Positions 1-12,050 of a stretch of DNA of 64,000 bases are shown one piece after another. The translations under genes were made by a program, and so were the position numbers. Origin of the DNA: Agelaius tricolor. Taxonomy: Eukaryota > Chordata > Aves > Passeriformes > Icteridae. The stretch lies in assembly GCA_023055355.1 (NCBI GenBank), contig JALJCS010000001.1, forward strand, positions 56,425,381-56,489,380. The letters are read 5' to 3'. Every line of letters begins with the position of its first letter. Position 1 is the stretch's first letter. The notes below the pieces were generated by a model. That model was not told where the DNA came from. It worked only from the letters and a program-made list of their open reading frames with translations, and searched no databases.

Positions 1-913
1 CTTAGCTTGGAACCTATTCTTAGCCATCTGAGTGCTTAAGAAATTTGCCTCTTTCTGAGTACAACACTAAAGCAGGCTACATGTTTTGCCCATGCCTGGT
101 GTTTACATTCAGATAATCACGCTAGCAACATTTTACTCTGCTCCTAAGCATGAGAGAGTGGTACAGCGAACTTAAATGCTAGATGAAGATTCAGAATCCC
201 CATGATCAAATTACAGATTTTTGTACATTCTGGGGTAATTTTCAGTCTCCTTTGTGCTCAAACTCCTGATCTGTAAAACGGGAAAGGGAGGATTTAGCAG
301 CATCTAGTTCATAAGATGAACAAGAGAAGACATAACATTACTGTAGTGTTTGGGGTGGTATTTATACCTTCTCCAGTTTCTTAAGCAGAAAGGTCCCAAG
401 ATTGAGATGTCTGAGATTGAAATAAGGATGCCATAGAAAGAATTTAGCTCTGAAAACAAAACCAAAACCATTCACTCAGAAAAAAGAAAAAAACAAACAA
501 ACATGTTCAACTAATTCTGGCACATCACAGGTCACAAGCAAGCTAAAAACTGCAGTTCTGTTTCTGAGACTGCTGCGAGCAGCTAAACACCAGCATTTCT
601 TATGCAAGAGATCACAACAAAACCTTCATGTTCCGCATCTCAACCTAAATAGTATTTTTCGTATCTTCCTGTCTTCCTCTCCAAAGCTGAAGACAGTTTC
701 AGAACTGCTGTTGAATCCCCGCAAGGACCGCTGTTGCCTGGGCTTTACTCCCCCTGCTTCCCAGACCGCTGCCTTCAGGGAGCCGCGGCTCGGGGCGGTG
801 CGGGGCGCTGAGGCCGGGACGGGCCGGGCCGGGCCGGGAGGCGCCCCCGGGCAGGCCCCGCGGCGCTGGCGATGTGGCGGCCCGCGGGTTACCATGGCAA
901 TGTTTCCCCTCAG
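1..913 (+). other. Intron upstream of window exon 1 (3' part only)
   Basis: Bases 1 to about 700 are AT-rich and I see no gene, RNA or repeat beyond an A-rich stretch at 480-505. From about 710 the composition turns sharply GC- and CpG-rich and stays so through exon 1. The acceptor is tttcccctcag at 903-913. Confidence 0.7.
816..838 (+). other. G-quadruplex motif
   Basis: Five GGG runs (816-818, 821-823, 826-828, 831-833, 836-838) are separated by two-base loops, within a CGGGC-type tandem repeat. This meets the standard G4 pattern on the + strand. It lies about 75 bp before the exon 1 acceptor. Confidence 0.7.
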
Positions 914-1270
914 GAGCTGGTGGAGTCCCGGCAGAGCGGCGCGGGCCGGCTGAGCCGGGTGGAGGCGCTGGCTCCGGCCGCCCGGCGCGGCACGACGGCG
1001 GGCGGGTGCCAGCTGCTGGCGGCCGAGATGCAGGCGCTGCAGGCGGACTGGCGGCAGTGGGAGGAGAGCGCCCGCCGCAGCCAGGCCGGCCTGCGGGACG
1101 TGCTCAGCCAGATGGCCCTGTCGGAGCAGGAGTTCGCGGCGCAGGCCGGGCGGCTGGAGGAGGCTGTGCGGCGGCTCGCAGGGCAGCTGGCCACCTGGGC
1201 GCAGGGGCTGGCCCCCGCCGACAGCCGCAGCACGGACGCCGAGGTGGTGGAGAGCTGGCGCAAGGAGAAA
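914..1270 (+). CDS. SYNE1: SYNE1 window exon 1 (119 codons)
   Basis: This exon encodes spectrin-repeat helix, e.g. LQADWRQWEESARR with the typical paired Trp and Glu/Arg heptads, and ends WRKEK before gtaagg. It begins and ends on codon boundaries and joins exon 2 in frame. Third positions are nearly all G or C, unlike every other exon here. I recall its human counterpart less clearly than the others, so assignment rests on frame, splice sites and repeat character. The following intron (1271-4598) holds a TA/CA microsatellite at 3534-3648 and nothing else I recognise. Confidence 0.85.
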
Positions 1271-3533
1271 GTAAGGGCATGTCTCTTTTCCTAGCGGCGT
1301 TTCCGCTGTAGATGTGTGGTCACCGCGGGCGGGAAACTTCCGCCAAGCGGGACTATCCAGTGCATCGTAAATCAGTACTTGCATTTCTGTGAAAGCCGGA
1401 CTTTCCAAACTCTTTGTGTTACCGTGATCACAGCGAGCGGTGTTGGCAGAACACGTCCCTCCCCTTGGCCTCTGCTGTACCAGGCTTAGCAAACGCTGCC
1501 TGGATTTTAGGTGTTAAACCCAAGGCTCGCCCCTGGGAGGAAGCCAAGGAGCTGGCACACCGACTCTGGGCTGCACTTCCAAGTTGCTCAGTGGTTCGAG
1601 CCAGAGTAGCATTTGATGGAGGAAATGTGAAGCTTTTCCTAAAAGCCAAGTAAGGAACTGGTGCCATTAAAATTTGTCAGGAATGTATTTGGCATATACT
1701 TTCCTTTTCTTGAAATATCCTCTATGTTATGCACATTGAGATCTTGCCCAATATTTAAAGAAATTAATCTGGAAATGGGTCTAATTCCTAATTGCTTTGC
1801 TTTGGAATGCAGTAGAATTGAGAGAAATAGAGGTTGTTTCTGTTCCTGATTGTCTCCTAGCAAAAGATTCCCATGTATATATCACAGCTCCTCCATGTAA
1901 ATGTACACACATATTTGCAACAATCAAGATACATGTTTGTATCTCAACTACAATGAATCACAGATGTTGATGAAAGATACAGAGTATTTATCTTTCTGTG
2001 TAGCGCTGTAGTAAAGCAGTTTCAGTAGAGGGGGAGAGGTGTGTATTGCCTACTTTCTGACCCCTTGACTGCAGTCATGTTCAAAAAAGCCCCAGAACAC
2101 AGCCCTTTTCTGTGAACTGAGATTATTGATCTTCTGCTGCAGGGTCTGTGTCAAGTTATTTCTGTGTCTTCTTCTTTGACAGAATTCCTTGCATGTATTT
2201 ATGAAACCTGCTTGCTTGAGTGCCATTATGTGTCTGTAGGAGTAACAAAGAGGGCATTAAGATGAAGCAAATAATTGTACAAATATGAAAAATGTTCCAT
2301 ATATATGTGTTTTTAAAAAGGAAACAAAGCCATGGGATTGTAAGACACCAGGCATTTTTTATTTCATAAATGGAGAAGTATTAAATTGAAAGGCTATTGC
2401 TTTTATTAGTAGTATATATAATATGTACGTACTGTAGCTCTATATAAGAACACTCAGATTAGACAGTTGTAAAGTTTGGCTAAGGAGGAAGATGCAGAAG
2501 CAACTCATGAGCTAACTATGGATAGCCCCACTATGCAATTTTATTTATAGTTAGAAGAAATGTGACAGTAATCTTCTCATTGTTGGACCCCAGGGAAAGG
2601 CCCTATTGTGAATATAAAATAGCACTGCAGTTTCCATTTCTATTGTCTCACAGTGATTCTGTTGCCATGTTAGCCAAGGCCACAAATTAAAAATGCATTT
2701 CCTAATTCGTAGAATTAGCAAGATCATTCTGCTACTCTGTTATACTGAAGCTCTGTTCCCTTAGGTATGTGCAGCATTAGAGCAACAGATTTTGTGCTTG
2801 AAATTCAGCAAATTATTTTTGTAATTGTCAGATTCAATATTAAATCCAACTGGCTGCAACAGTGATATCACTGTATGGAAAAATGCCATGGTTAAATTTA
2901 CCCTGTTTTGCAAGTTATTGCTCCTGTTTGTTAGTAGGCTGTGCCTAAGGCTGTATGTAGTCAGAATAACCTCCTAGTAGTTTTTGAGGTAGGTTATTTG
3001 AAACTGAAAGACTGTGCCGGAAACAGGCAGTTCTAACCTTGTGTTAGTCTTAAGAGATGTTTTCTTTGCATAAAAAAGGGGTGGTTAGCAATTCATTATG
3101 GTGACTCCTGCCCTTGGCACTCTGTGACATCCTGTGTTTAGGTAATGCCCATTGTGGTGTGATTTTTAATGCTTTCCAAAAGAATGGTTTTAGTAGTTTA
3201 ACTGTAAGTAAAGTAAGCAAAAAGTATTTAGTGTTTTTTCTTAACATTATTGCTCTTACATAATTACTTAGTTCAACTGCTACTTTATATGGCACTGAAA
3301 CAAGTACTATTTCAAGTATCTCTTAATCATGATTGAAGAGATTTATCATGTATGAGTAGCTCAAAGAAGATAGTCCATAATGAATAATGTAAATCAGGGG
3401 AGTCCTGTAAATCTGCTGCAGCAAAATATCATTTGTAGTTTTCCTGGATATTCAATTTTGTGCAGAACTCATTACAATGTATATTTTTAATCATCCTCTT
3501 TTTTTTTTCTTCTGAATATGTATGTATAAAAAA

Positions 3534-3598
3534 ATATATATATATACTATATATATACATATATATATATACACATATAAACTATATATATATATATT

Positions 3599-3648
<50 letters not shown>
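3534..3648. repeat. Compound (TA)n/(CA)n microsatellite
   Basis: About 115 bp of alternating AT with an internal (CA)n run near 3598-3616. It lies in the first intron. Open frames across it are low-complexity artefacts. Confidence 0.95.
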
Positions 3649-3650
<2 letters not shown>

Positions 3651-4598
3651 TTTTTAGAAATGTGTTTTGGGGGCATCTTTATCTCCTACTTCCAGGTCCC
3701 TGGTCAAATCTATCTTCACCTTCATATGATCTGTTTCTCAAGTTTATATTGTAAGTTTCTTCCAGACTGGCACTTTAGCCAAACTATTCTATACGTGCCA
3801 AATGCTCTGGTCTGCCTGCACTGCAGAACCTCTGCTGTTAGCCTGAGAGGAATGTCTGAAGAATTTAGTTCCTAGTGAGGCGAGGAGCCAAGTCTGCACT
3901 GCTCATTATGCTGGAGTAGCTGGCAGGATTCTGCAGTGGAGATGCTGTGGACATCATCAAGCACTGTTTTTGTTGGAGTACTTATCACACCTCTCCTTGT
4001 GACGCAAGCCAAGCCAACAAAATCTCTTTTTTTGTTTTGTTGGCTTAACTGTCTCCAAGGCACAAACCATTCCAGTGCATCAATGACAGGCAGTAACCCA
4101 GTTACTCTGACATGATTGTGAGCAGCTGTACTTTTAAAATATGAAGTCATGTGTGAAAAGAGTTGAATCTAATCTGTTAAAATCTTTGTGCATAAATTAA
4201 CTTTCTGGATACAGCCCAAAAAATTTTAATTGAACCTGCTGAACTCAAGTCAACAGGATAATTATATTTATATGAACACATACCATTTGCTATTCTCCAA
4301 ATGTATGGACTTTTATGTGTGTACAGCTAATTGACAATGCTGTTGCTTTATTAGAATGAAATTTTTATCTTAAAATGGGCTTCAAGAATATTTCGAGCTA
4401 AGGAAGTTGGGGCATCCAGAAATTTGGTCTCTAAAAGCTCATAATTTCAAACAAGGTACTGTAGACTTGATAGCTAAAATATTCTTGAAATTAAATGTAT
4501 AGATCTTAAATTAATTAATTTTAATTCTGATAAACTTTGATTAAAAAGTTGTGGGTTTTTTATGTTTACTCACCAATATTTTTCATTTATTTTAACAG

Positions 4599-4735
4599 GA
4601 AACATTGGATGCTCTGGTAAAGTCTGAACAAATGACAGATGAGATCAAAACTCAGTTGAATGATCTTTGTAGGTTTTCCAGGGATTTAAGTACTCATTCT
4701 TCAAAAGTTTCAGGGTTGATTAAGGAGTATAACAG
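4599..4735 (+). CDS. SYNE1: SYNE1 window exon 2
   Basis: The acceptor is ttttaacag and the donor is AG|gtatgc. It reads ETLDALVKSEQMTDEIKTQL onward as rod helix and ends after the second base of an AG- codon that exon 3 completes. The following intron (4736-5688) has a short G run just after the donor and a long C/T tract (5629-5680) before the next acceptor. Confidence 0.92.
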
Positions 4736-5688
4736 GTATGCATTCATCTTGTTTAGAATTTATCTTGTGTGTGTGGGGGGGGGATGATGAGCTGTCTTTA
4801 AGGGAACCATTAATTAGAATTTTAGAACTAGAGACAGACATATGCTATAGTTGGAATCATTATTTTGATTTTGGTGTCAACAAAAGTTATGCAAAGCAGT
4901 AATTTGATTTTTTTGAAATTTTTGTTTTCTTGAATCTAGGCTGTGCTACTAAATTCAGCTGAAACTAAATGTACATCTATACCTGATGTATTACAGGAGT
5001 CCTTGTAAAAAAGTGAGGCAGTAATATGTCTTATTTGCCTGAAAGAAAATTAACTATACCAGCTAGTTCAGATATTTTTCTTGATTTTGTCCTTCATACT
5101 ATTCTTCTTTGTTTAGTTGGTTTCTTGAAGCAGGAACTAGCTAGGAAAGGTAGCATTTGCTCGCTTGCATTCTCTCAAGTCACTCTGATTTACTTTGGAG
5201 TATGACACCTGCATTTCAGACAGAAGAGTCTGTTGTTTCTTGCAGGAGATTTCAGCTTCTGGCTTCTGTAGCTGCAGGAGGATGTGATTACTCAGATTGA
5301 TCCTTTATAACCTTGTGGACTTAGCAAAGCCACAGAAGTTAGAATTTTATTCACTGTAGTCCTGCACCCTCTCCCTAGTGAGAGAAAGAGGCTTGCAGAA
5401 TACATTGATGCTTAGGTGCACTGAGTCACTCTGTGGAAACACTTGTACCTGTCATATCTGTGACAGCTATGTCCCAATTTACATGCTTCACTTTTGAGAA
5501 CTGAAAGCTTCTAATGGATTTCCTGGTGCCTCGGTTAAGTGCATAAATTTGGTAGGAGGAATCCAGGTTAACCTACCCTTATCATTGTGTTTCAGAGAAC
5601 AAAATAATAGCATTGTCACCTAACAGAGTCCTGCCCTTCCTCCCTCCCTCCCTCGCTTTTTTCTTCTTCCCTGATGTGCTAAACCCAG

Positions 5689-5866
5689 CCTCTGCCTGCA
5701 AGCCTCAAAAGGATGTCAGAGCAAAGAGCAGATCTTGCAGCAGAGATTTCGGACGGCTTTCAGGGACTTTCAGCAGTGGCTGGTCAATGCAAGAGTCACC
5801 ACTGCCAAATGCTTTGACGTGCCTCAAAACATCAGTGAAGCTTCAGCGAGTCTGCAGAAAATACAG
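5689..5866 (+). CDS. SYNE1: SYNE1 window exon 3
   Basis: The first base completes the split Ser codon, followed by LCLQASKGCQSKEQILQQRF, then FRDFQQWLVNAR with the conserved repeat Trp. This is close to human nesprin-1. A second AG at 5718-5719 would put the exon out of frame, so the acceptor aaacccag at 5681-5688 is chosen. The following intron (5867-7895) is AT-rich and contains only a small direct repeat (7097-7135). Confidence 0.95.
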
Positions 5867-7096
5867 GTAACTTTATAGCAGTAAAATACTAGTCTGAGGG
5901 AGACCAAATCAATTTCATGTACAGCTCAGATTTATTTCTTTGATTAATTACTGCTTTTGTTAATGTTGTTATTGTTAACACTAAAGGTGACTCATTGCAG
6001 AGAAATAAACACTTTTTTTTTTCTATTTTGTTTAGTTTAATTACTGGGCTACAGTTTGTAAGTAGTTATGTCTCATAATAGTTTTCCTTGCCTTGTTTCT
6101 TTTTTATAATGTGAGAAAAATGTGTTTTAGGTGGGAGAGTACTGTAAATCAGAATGATACCAGAATGGAGTCTTAGTACCTGGAGTTATTTCACAATTAA
6201 GTGAATACTTTTCATCATGTATGAAAGTGGAGCCCTTATGGTACAAGAGCAGAGTTAAATTATAAGCAGTAGGAGCAGGCATTTAAAAAGAATATTTTTT
6301 ACATAAACATAAAATAAGCCCAAACAGTTCTGTGGAAAGGAATTACAGTTGAAAGTACATTTTAATAAATCAAATGAAAGAAAGTTATTTTATTAATAGA
6401 ACATAGCTATCATTTTAACTGAAACTAACAAAATGAGAATTATTTAATGAGGCTGTTATACCTTTAGTTAGATAGTATAACAGAAGAAATTCATAACTGT
6501 TTCTCAGAAAACACCAAAAGCCAAATCATCTCTTCCTCATTTTGCTATATTCACTTTCCTTTGCTTAAGGAGTCCATATAATGCTGTCTTGACATATCAA
6601 ATATTTGACTGCATCATGTTGAGAATATCTTCAGAAGGGGGAAAAATCCTGGTAATTTTTTGAATTAAATATAAATGTTTTAGCAAGGCTGAGAGTTTTT
6701 TTCAACAGTGGGTTTCTTTTTTTAAATCACTACAGCCCCCTCATAATATAAGACCACACCTTGTTCTCCTTCTCTCTGAAAGCTGCCTTAGGTGAAATAA
6801 ACTTTTTTTGGACTGCTTTAGGACTTCTAAAGATGTCTTGCTAACCTGTATAAACCTAAAATTTTGTTTTTCTTGAAAATTAATGTTCTGTCTGTTAGCA
6901 CATTTTACATCATTAAGTCACCAATGTTTCATTTTAATATAGCCAGAATTTATAGTCCAAGTATCTCTAAGTTAACAGACCCTTTGGATTCTCCAATAAG
7001 ACCTCTCATGTGACACAGAATCATCACCTGACCTAATAATTTTGTATCAAGCCTGTTACTCCTGAGCATGGGTGTAACCTAATGATTATGTGTATT

Positions 7097-7135
7097 ACAT
7101 AATCACGATAATGTAATATACATAATCACGATAAT
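7097..7135. repeat. Short direct repeat, two 16-bp copies
   Basis: The 16-mer acataatcacgataat occurs at 7097-7112 and again at 7120-7135 inside an intron. It is a local duplication with no evident function. Confidence 0.8.
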
Positions 7136-7895
7136 AACAATTTAAAATATTTCTATATAAGACTACTAAATTTCTTTGAGTCCTAAATGCTGGCAAAGTT
7201 TTTTAATAAGTTACAAAGAGATTATTCCAATAAATTGGAATTTGGAATAAATTGGAAACAATCTATCTGTTTCCTCACATTTCTGTATAATTCTTGTACC
7301 TGCATTTTTCCACACACTTATTGCACACCAGCACCATGCAAGATTTCTGTGAAGACTAATATTTCTAAACAGGGAAGGTAAATTAAGGATACAGAGGCAT
7401 AAATCACACAGATTGGACATTGGTCAGGTTCTGAGCATCAGCCCACACCATCACATGCTCATGGCAAGTCCAGCACAGCTGGAGCTTGCCCATGGGCAGG
7501 GGTTTGGTCCAGTGTGTGCCTCTGAGGGTGTCCCTGTGTTATCTCTGTTAGGATAGCAGTTCCCTGAAATGAAACTTTTATCACTTTCTGTACTAGTGGT
7601 ATTTGAGGGAATATATAACCCAACTAGATCAATAGTAATTGACTCATGAAGTACGGAAAATAAGCCTAACCCTAATCCTAGAGTCTTAATATGTGTATTA
7701 TTCAGACACTTTGATTTCTGGATCAAGTAGCTGTTTTCTCCAACTCCCATCAATACAAACAATATTGAAACGAATTTACTGAAAATACATCAGCACATTA
7801 GCAAGCAGAAACCCTCATCACTGATCAATTTTCTAGTAGCTTGACTTTTTGGGACTCAAAGTTCACCAGTTAGCTTTTTTTATTACTATTTTTAG

Positions 7896-8078
7896 GAATT
7901 CTTATCAGAAAGTGAGAATGGGCAACAAAAGCTAAACCTGCTGGCATCCAAAGGAGAACTACTGTGCTCTGTTTTACCAAAGGAAAAGGCTAACGTTATC
8001 CAGGACAAATCTGCTGCTGCTAAAGAAGATTGGAAAAATTTTATCACCACACTCCACCAGAAGAAATCTGCATTGGAG
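7896..8078 (+). CDS. SYNE1: SYNE1 window exon 4 (61 codons)
   Basis: It encodes rod sequence EFLSESENGQQKLN and AAAKEDWKNFITTLHQKK, both close to human nesprin-1. Splice sites are ctatttttag and GAG|gtattg, and both ends fall between codons. Nothing recognisable is seen in the following intron (8079-9589). Confidence 0.95.
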
Positions 8079-9589
8079 GTATTGAACCAGTCACAGTGAG
8101 GAAATACTGGATCTAAATTTCCTCTTTGCTTCTATTTCAAACAGCACAGTTTAGATGTTGTGTATATCTGTGAGTGTTTACTATGTGACAGAACTAAGAA
8201 GTAGATGCTTTCAAGAAGTCTTACTCTTCTGCTTGCATTTTGCTTTTGTTTACTTCTGCTATCTTTATGACCTGATTTCACTTTAATGTGGTGTTTCGTG
8301 CAGAAGGGTGTTGTTCAGAATCAAAGACAGCAGTTCCTGAAATTCAGTAGTCTCATCAAATGCACTGGGTTTCTAAAAAAATATTTTCTTTCTGAAAAAT
8401 GGTTTTAGTACGGGTTTCTGAAACAGCTGCTTATTGAATAGTCCCAGCAGAGTATGCAAATTTTGTTTCTCTTACTGCAAATAAGTGAAATGTACTTATT
8501 TAATTGAGCAACTTTTTAAGTAACTGCAAGTGCCTTTCTCTGTTCAGAACTAACAGTTCAACCAGTAGGTGGTGAATATCTTAAAATCATAAACTTTTTA
8601 AGGTCATAGGTTTTAAGGTCAAAATGTCTCATCTGAAATTCCCTGCATAGAATAGGATAATTAAAGTTCCTCGACATTCTTGTTTCCAACCAGTGTTGCC
8701 CAGAAAGGTGATAAAAAGATTAAATACACTTAATGCATTATGTAGGAAAGCGTTTCAAAGAAAATTCTCAGGTAGCAAGGACTTACCTTTCTTCATCTCA
8801 AGGTTGCCATGGAAAGAGGATGTTCTCAGTCTTTTTGAGTCAAGCATTTTTCAGTCTCACAGGCTTAGTTTTTTATTCAGATGTTTAAGTGATACGGGTG
8901 TAGCTGAAAAGAAAATTAAATATGTCTGGGGGAAAAATACATTAAAATAAATAGTGCACAGGAGTTATGCTGTTCAGGTTTTGATTCCACATTAATTATT
9001 TTAGGTGCTCTTTTATTAAATAATGCAGAATAAGCCTGCAAGAAAAGTATGCAGGCCTGAAGGAATGCTGTCATATGCATTTAATGCACTTTTTATGATC
9101 AAAATTTTACTCTATAAAAAGAATACAACCAGAAGTGTTCCCCAGGAGTGGGTTGAATTTAGACATTACCTAGAAACCTTAGCAGCCCATTTAAGGAGGG
9201 CTTAATGTTAATAACTGAAGTCACATATTAGATAACTCACATCCCAAATTAGCCTTTATTCACACTACCTTAGTTATGCAAACTGGAATTAGATTAAGTC
9301 AAGTCTCATAAAATGTGTAAAGCTTTACCATCAAAAGAAATTTGTTTCAGCCTTCCCTCAGCTGTGTAGTACATTGTTACTTCTATTTTGCTTTTTAAAG
9401 TGTGCCCTATCAAACTTTTATTTCAGTGTCTGTGGGATAAGAACAGGCAGAGCTCATGTAATTTATTTGAAGAGTTTTTTATAATTTGCCTGCAGTTATA
9501 TATCCTTTTTGTGTTCTTGATCTGTGTGTTATGAATTAGTTATGTCTAGTGCACTGGGACTATTCATACAAATTTGCATGCCTTCCTAG

Positions 9590-9733
9590 AGCTTAAAGAT
9601 CCAGATGAAGGACTTTGAAGCAACTGCTGAGCCTCTGCAGGAGTGGCTGACCACAACTGAGAAGATAGTACAAGGAAGTAGCAGTCGGCTCCATGATCTT
9701 CCTTCCAAGAGGAGAGAACAGCAAAAGCTGCAG
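9590..9733 (+). CDS. SYNE1: SYNE1 window exon 5 (48 codons)
   Basis: It reads SLKIQMKDFEATAEPLQEWL and ends KRREQQKLQ before gtgact. Both ends fall between codons. The sequence is continuous with human nesprin-1 across both junctions. The short following intron (9734-10062) is featureless. Confidence 0.95.
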
Positions 9734-10062
9734 GTGACTTATAAGGGCTCTTAACACAGCCAGACCTTCCCGTTCCATTCTCCTGGCCTCATTGGTTACT
9801 TACAAAAGCTTAATCATTCTAGCATCCTGACCTCTAAATAAGATGGGAACTGTTTTTGAGGTTTGCTGTTGATGATCCTGTTCCATCAAGTTTTGCATCT
9901 CCACGTTTCTTATGACATGCTGCTCCATTGCTGTAACCGTATGGTGTGCCTGTCTCAGCAAGCTTGCCATATGTCACTTCTATTTTTCATGGCACCTTCA
10001 TGCTTCTCCATCTCCTGCTTTCTTGCACCCACTCTTATTATTACTGTGCTTGTGCTTTACAG

Positions 10063-10218
10063 TCTGTCCTTGAGGAAATAAGCTGCCACGAGCATCAGCT
10101 CAACAGGCTAAAAGAGAAAGCTCAGCAGCTGTGGGAAGAACAAGCTGTCAGCAAAAGCTTTATGCGCAGAGTGTCTCAGTTGTCTTCTCAGTATCTTACT
10201 CTAAGCAATCTGACAAAG
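10063..10218 (+). CDS. SYNE1: SYNE1 window exon 6 (52 codons)
   Basis: It encodes SVLEEISCHEHQLNRLKEKA then AQQLWEEQ and VSQLSSQYLTLSNLTK, a coiled-coil segment of a spectrin repeat matching human nesprin-1. The acceptor is tgctttacag and the donor AAG|gtaatg. The following intron (10219-11885) shows no recognised element. Confidence 0.95.
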
Positions 10219-11873
10219 GTAATGCATCCAATGTATGTGCTCCTAAGCAACTCCTGTGATGTATGTGGGGAAAAATAAAGACTGAAATGTGAAACACTGC
10301 AGTTATCTTGCTTGCCTGCTCTGTGATATGTCTGAGCTATTCTGTCTTTCACATTGACTTATAAGAGTGGAGAGTAAGGACTGTCAACAAAATATAACTG
10401 TGATTTTTTTGTTATTAATTTTTAAAAGTGTACTGATCAATAAGTAAATCCCACCCGATTATACAATAATCAGACTTTATTTTGATTCTTTCAAGCATGA
10501 AGACAGTTTTGTAATAAGTTGCATCTGAAAGAGGCATTTTTCAAAAATTAGCAGAGATGGAGTTTTTTCTAGAAAATACAAGATGCAGAGAAGTTGTTAT
10601 TTTATCTTATCCTATAATGATGATTATTGGCATTGTAACTATTTTCACCTAAAAGTAATAGGTTGGTATTCTAAAAAAAAAATTACCTCTTAAGCTGCTT
10701 TTAAATGTTCAAGGGGAGGCATAGGCCAAATTTTAAACCATCAGACCAAGAACCGAGAGTTTAACATCCCTTTTTTTGAGCTTCCCACACTTCGCCTCTT
10801 AATAGTTCTACCATCTCTCTAGTGGAGACAGATAAGAAAACCTACATATTAAGACTGTTATTTTTCTCAAAGTTCATGTCATGAAGAAGGCTTGATAAAG
10901 GCTTACAGTTGCTACAGTAACTAGAATGTTAAGGATATAGGAAATATGTTTTGGAATAACAATTCAATTCAGAAAGTATATGTGTTTAAGGGATTGCTAC
11001 TTTGGCAATTCCTACTTTTTCTGTAGAAGAAACAATTATAAAACATATATTTGATTTACTGAAAACGATTGTATGCATGGCCATAATAAATTTTCATGTC
11101 TACAAAATGAGAAAGTGAAAAACAAATGAGTTACTAACACAGGCTTATGCAAGCAGAACTTGTAGGAGAGGTCAGGATGAGCAGGTGTCATCTAAGGTGC
11201 AGGATACATATGGTCCAGCATATTAGAGAAACCCTGAACCCTTTTGGATAACATGGATCTTGAGGAAGATCCCTCTCAGTAATTTCCAAAGCCTGTTATA
11301 TTGACTTGATATTAGTTCTCTGTCACAGTGGAAAAAACACACTCTGCCTTGTATTCTTGTTCACCTCAAGCCTTTTAGCAATGTAACTACAGCATTTGTT
11401 TTTGATTTGTATGAGTGTCAGTGATTTTTTTCAGAAGAATTGTTTTACTAGTGAGAGTCATTGAGGAAACAGGTCTTTACCAAATATCAACAAAGCAATT
11501 TTTGCTGCAGTGGTGTAGCTTCTTGGGCTTAAATCTGTTGTTGCACTGGCTGATTGCACAAGTTAGCTTCCATTGCAACAGTGACATGGAGCTTAGATGT
11601 GATTTACCATATGTTTAAGAAAAAGTGAAACCAGAAAACTGCAGCTTTAGATTTAGAAAATAAAAAAGTACATTTCTGAGATTTTAATTTATATTTTATG
11701 TTTGGACAATTCATTTGTGTGTGAATGCAAAATCCATTCCATGCTTAAGTGTACTTGTAATTATCAGTATATGAAGCAAACTTCTCTGTATGATCGATGA
11801 GACTCATTCTAAAATCCATAAGTTGGTATAGGGAATAGGGAATCCTTTAAATAGCTGTTGGTGCTAATTGCAG

Positions 11874-11885
11874 TATGAATTGCAG
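11874..11885 (+). other. SYNE1: Optional 12-base 5' extension of window exon 7 (tandem acceptors)
   Basis: Acceptor AG dinucleotides lie at 11872-11873 and 11884-11885. Using the first adds TAT GAA TTG CAG (YELQ) in frame. The recalled human protein joins NLTK directly to EKVS, so the second acceptor is taken as the main one. Confidence 0.5.
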
Positions 11886-12050
11886 GAGAAAGTTTCCAGA
11901 ATGGATAGGATTGTGGCAGAGCACCAGCAGTTCTCACAGAGTGTCAAGGACCTCCAGGACTGGGTTGCTGATGCAGTTCACATGCTGGATTCCTACTCCC
12001 ATCCTACTGCAGACAAGAGTGTTCTGGATAGCCGGATGCTAAAACTAGAG
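11886..12050 (+). CDS. SYNE1: SYNE1 window exon 7 (55 codons)
   Basis: It encodes EKVSRMDRIVAEHQQF and VKDLQDWVADAVHMLDSY, with the repeat Trp in helix A. It is in frame at both ends, with donor GAG|gtatgg. A second in-frame acceptor 12 bases upstream is listed separately. The following intron (12051-13158) has no recognised element. Confidence 0.95.

Larger units (their letters stand above)
770..1300 (+). promoter_or_regulatory. CpG-rich island overlapping window exon 1; possible internal promoter
   Basis: The stretch is dense in CG dinucleotides and G/C runs, in strong contrast to the AT-rich introns on both sides. It covers the end of the intron and all of exon 1. An ATG at 872 is in frame with exon 1 without an intervening stop and would add 14 residues before the exon. 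The island could be a promoter for a shorter nesprin-1 form, or simply a GC-biased exon with its flank. No TATA box was seen. Confidence 0.45.

Noticed and set aside
894..953. ATG at 894 in a good Kozak context (accATGg)
   Set aside because: Its frame is not that of exon 1 and stops shortly after the exon begins; only the ATG at 872 is in frame.
626..1492. 288-codon antisense open frame over the exon 1 island
   Set aside because: It is the shadow of a GC-rich exon on the opposite strand: few stops occur in CpG-rich sequence, and the product is Arg/Pro/Ala/Leu low-complexity.
3460..3875. Tyr/Ile-rich frames on both strands
   Set aside because: They are read-through of the TA/CA microsatellite.
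4770..4790. C-box-like atgatga that might start a C/D snoRNA
   Set aside because: No D box (CTGA) at a suitable distance and no terminal stem were found.
5720..5870. Alternative later acceptor (5718-5719) and the other open frame for exon 3
   Set aside because: It would not complete the codon split at the end of exon 2; the acceptor at 5687-5688 gives the frame shared with human nesprin-1.
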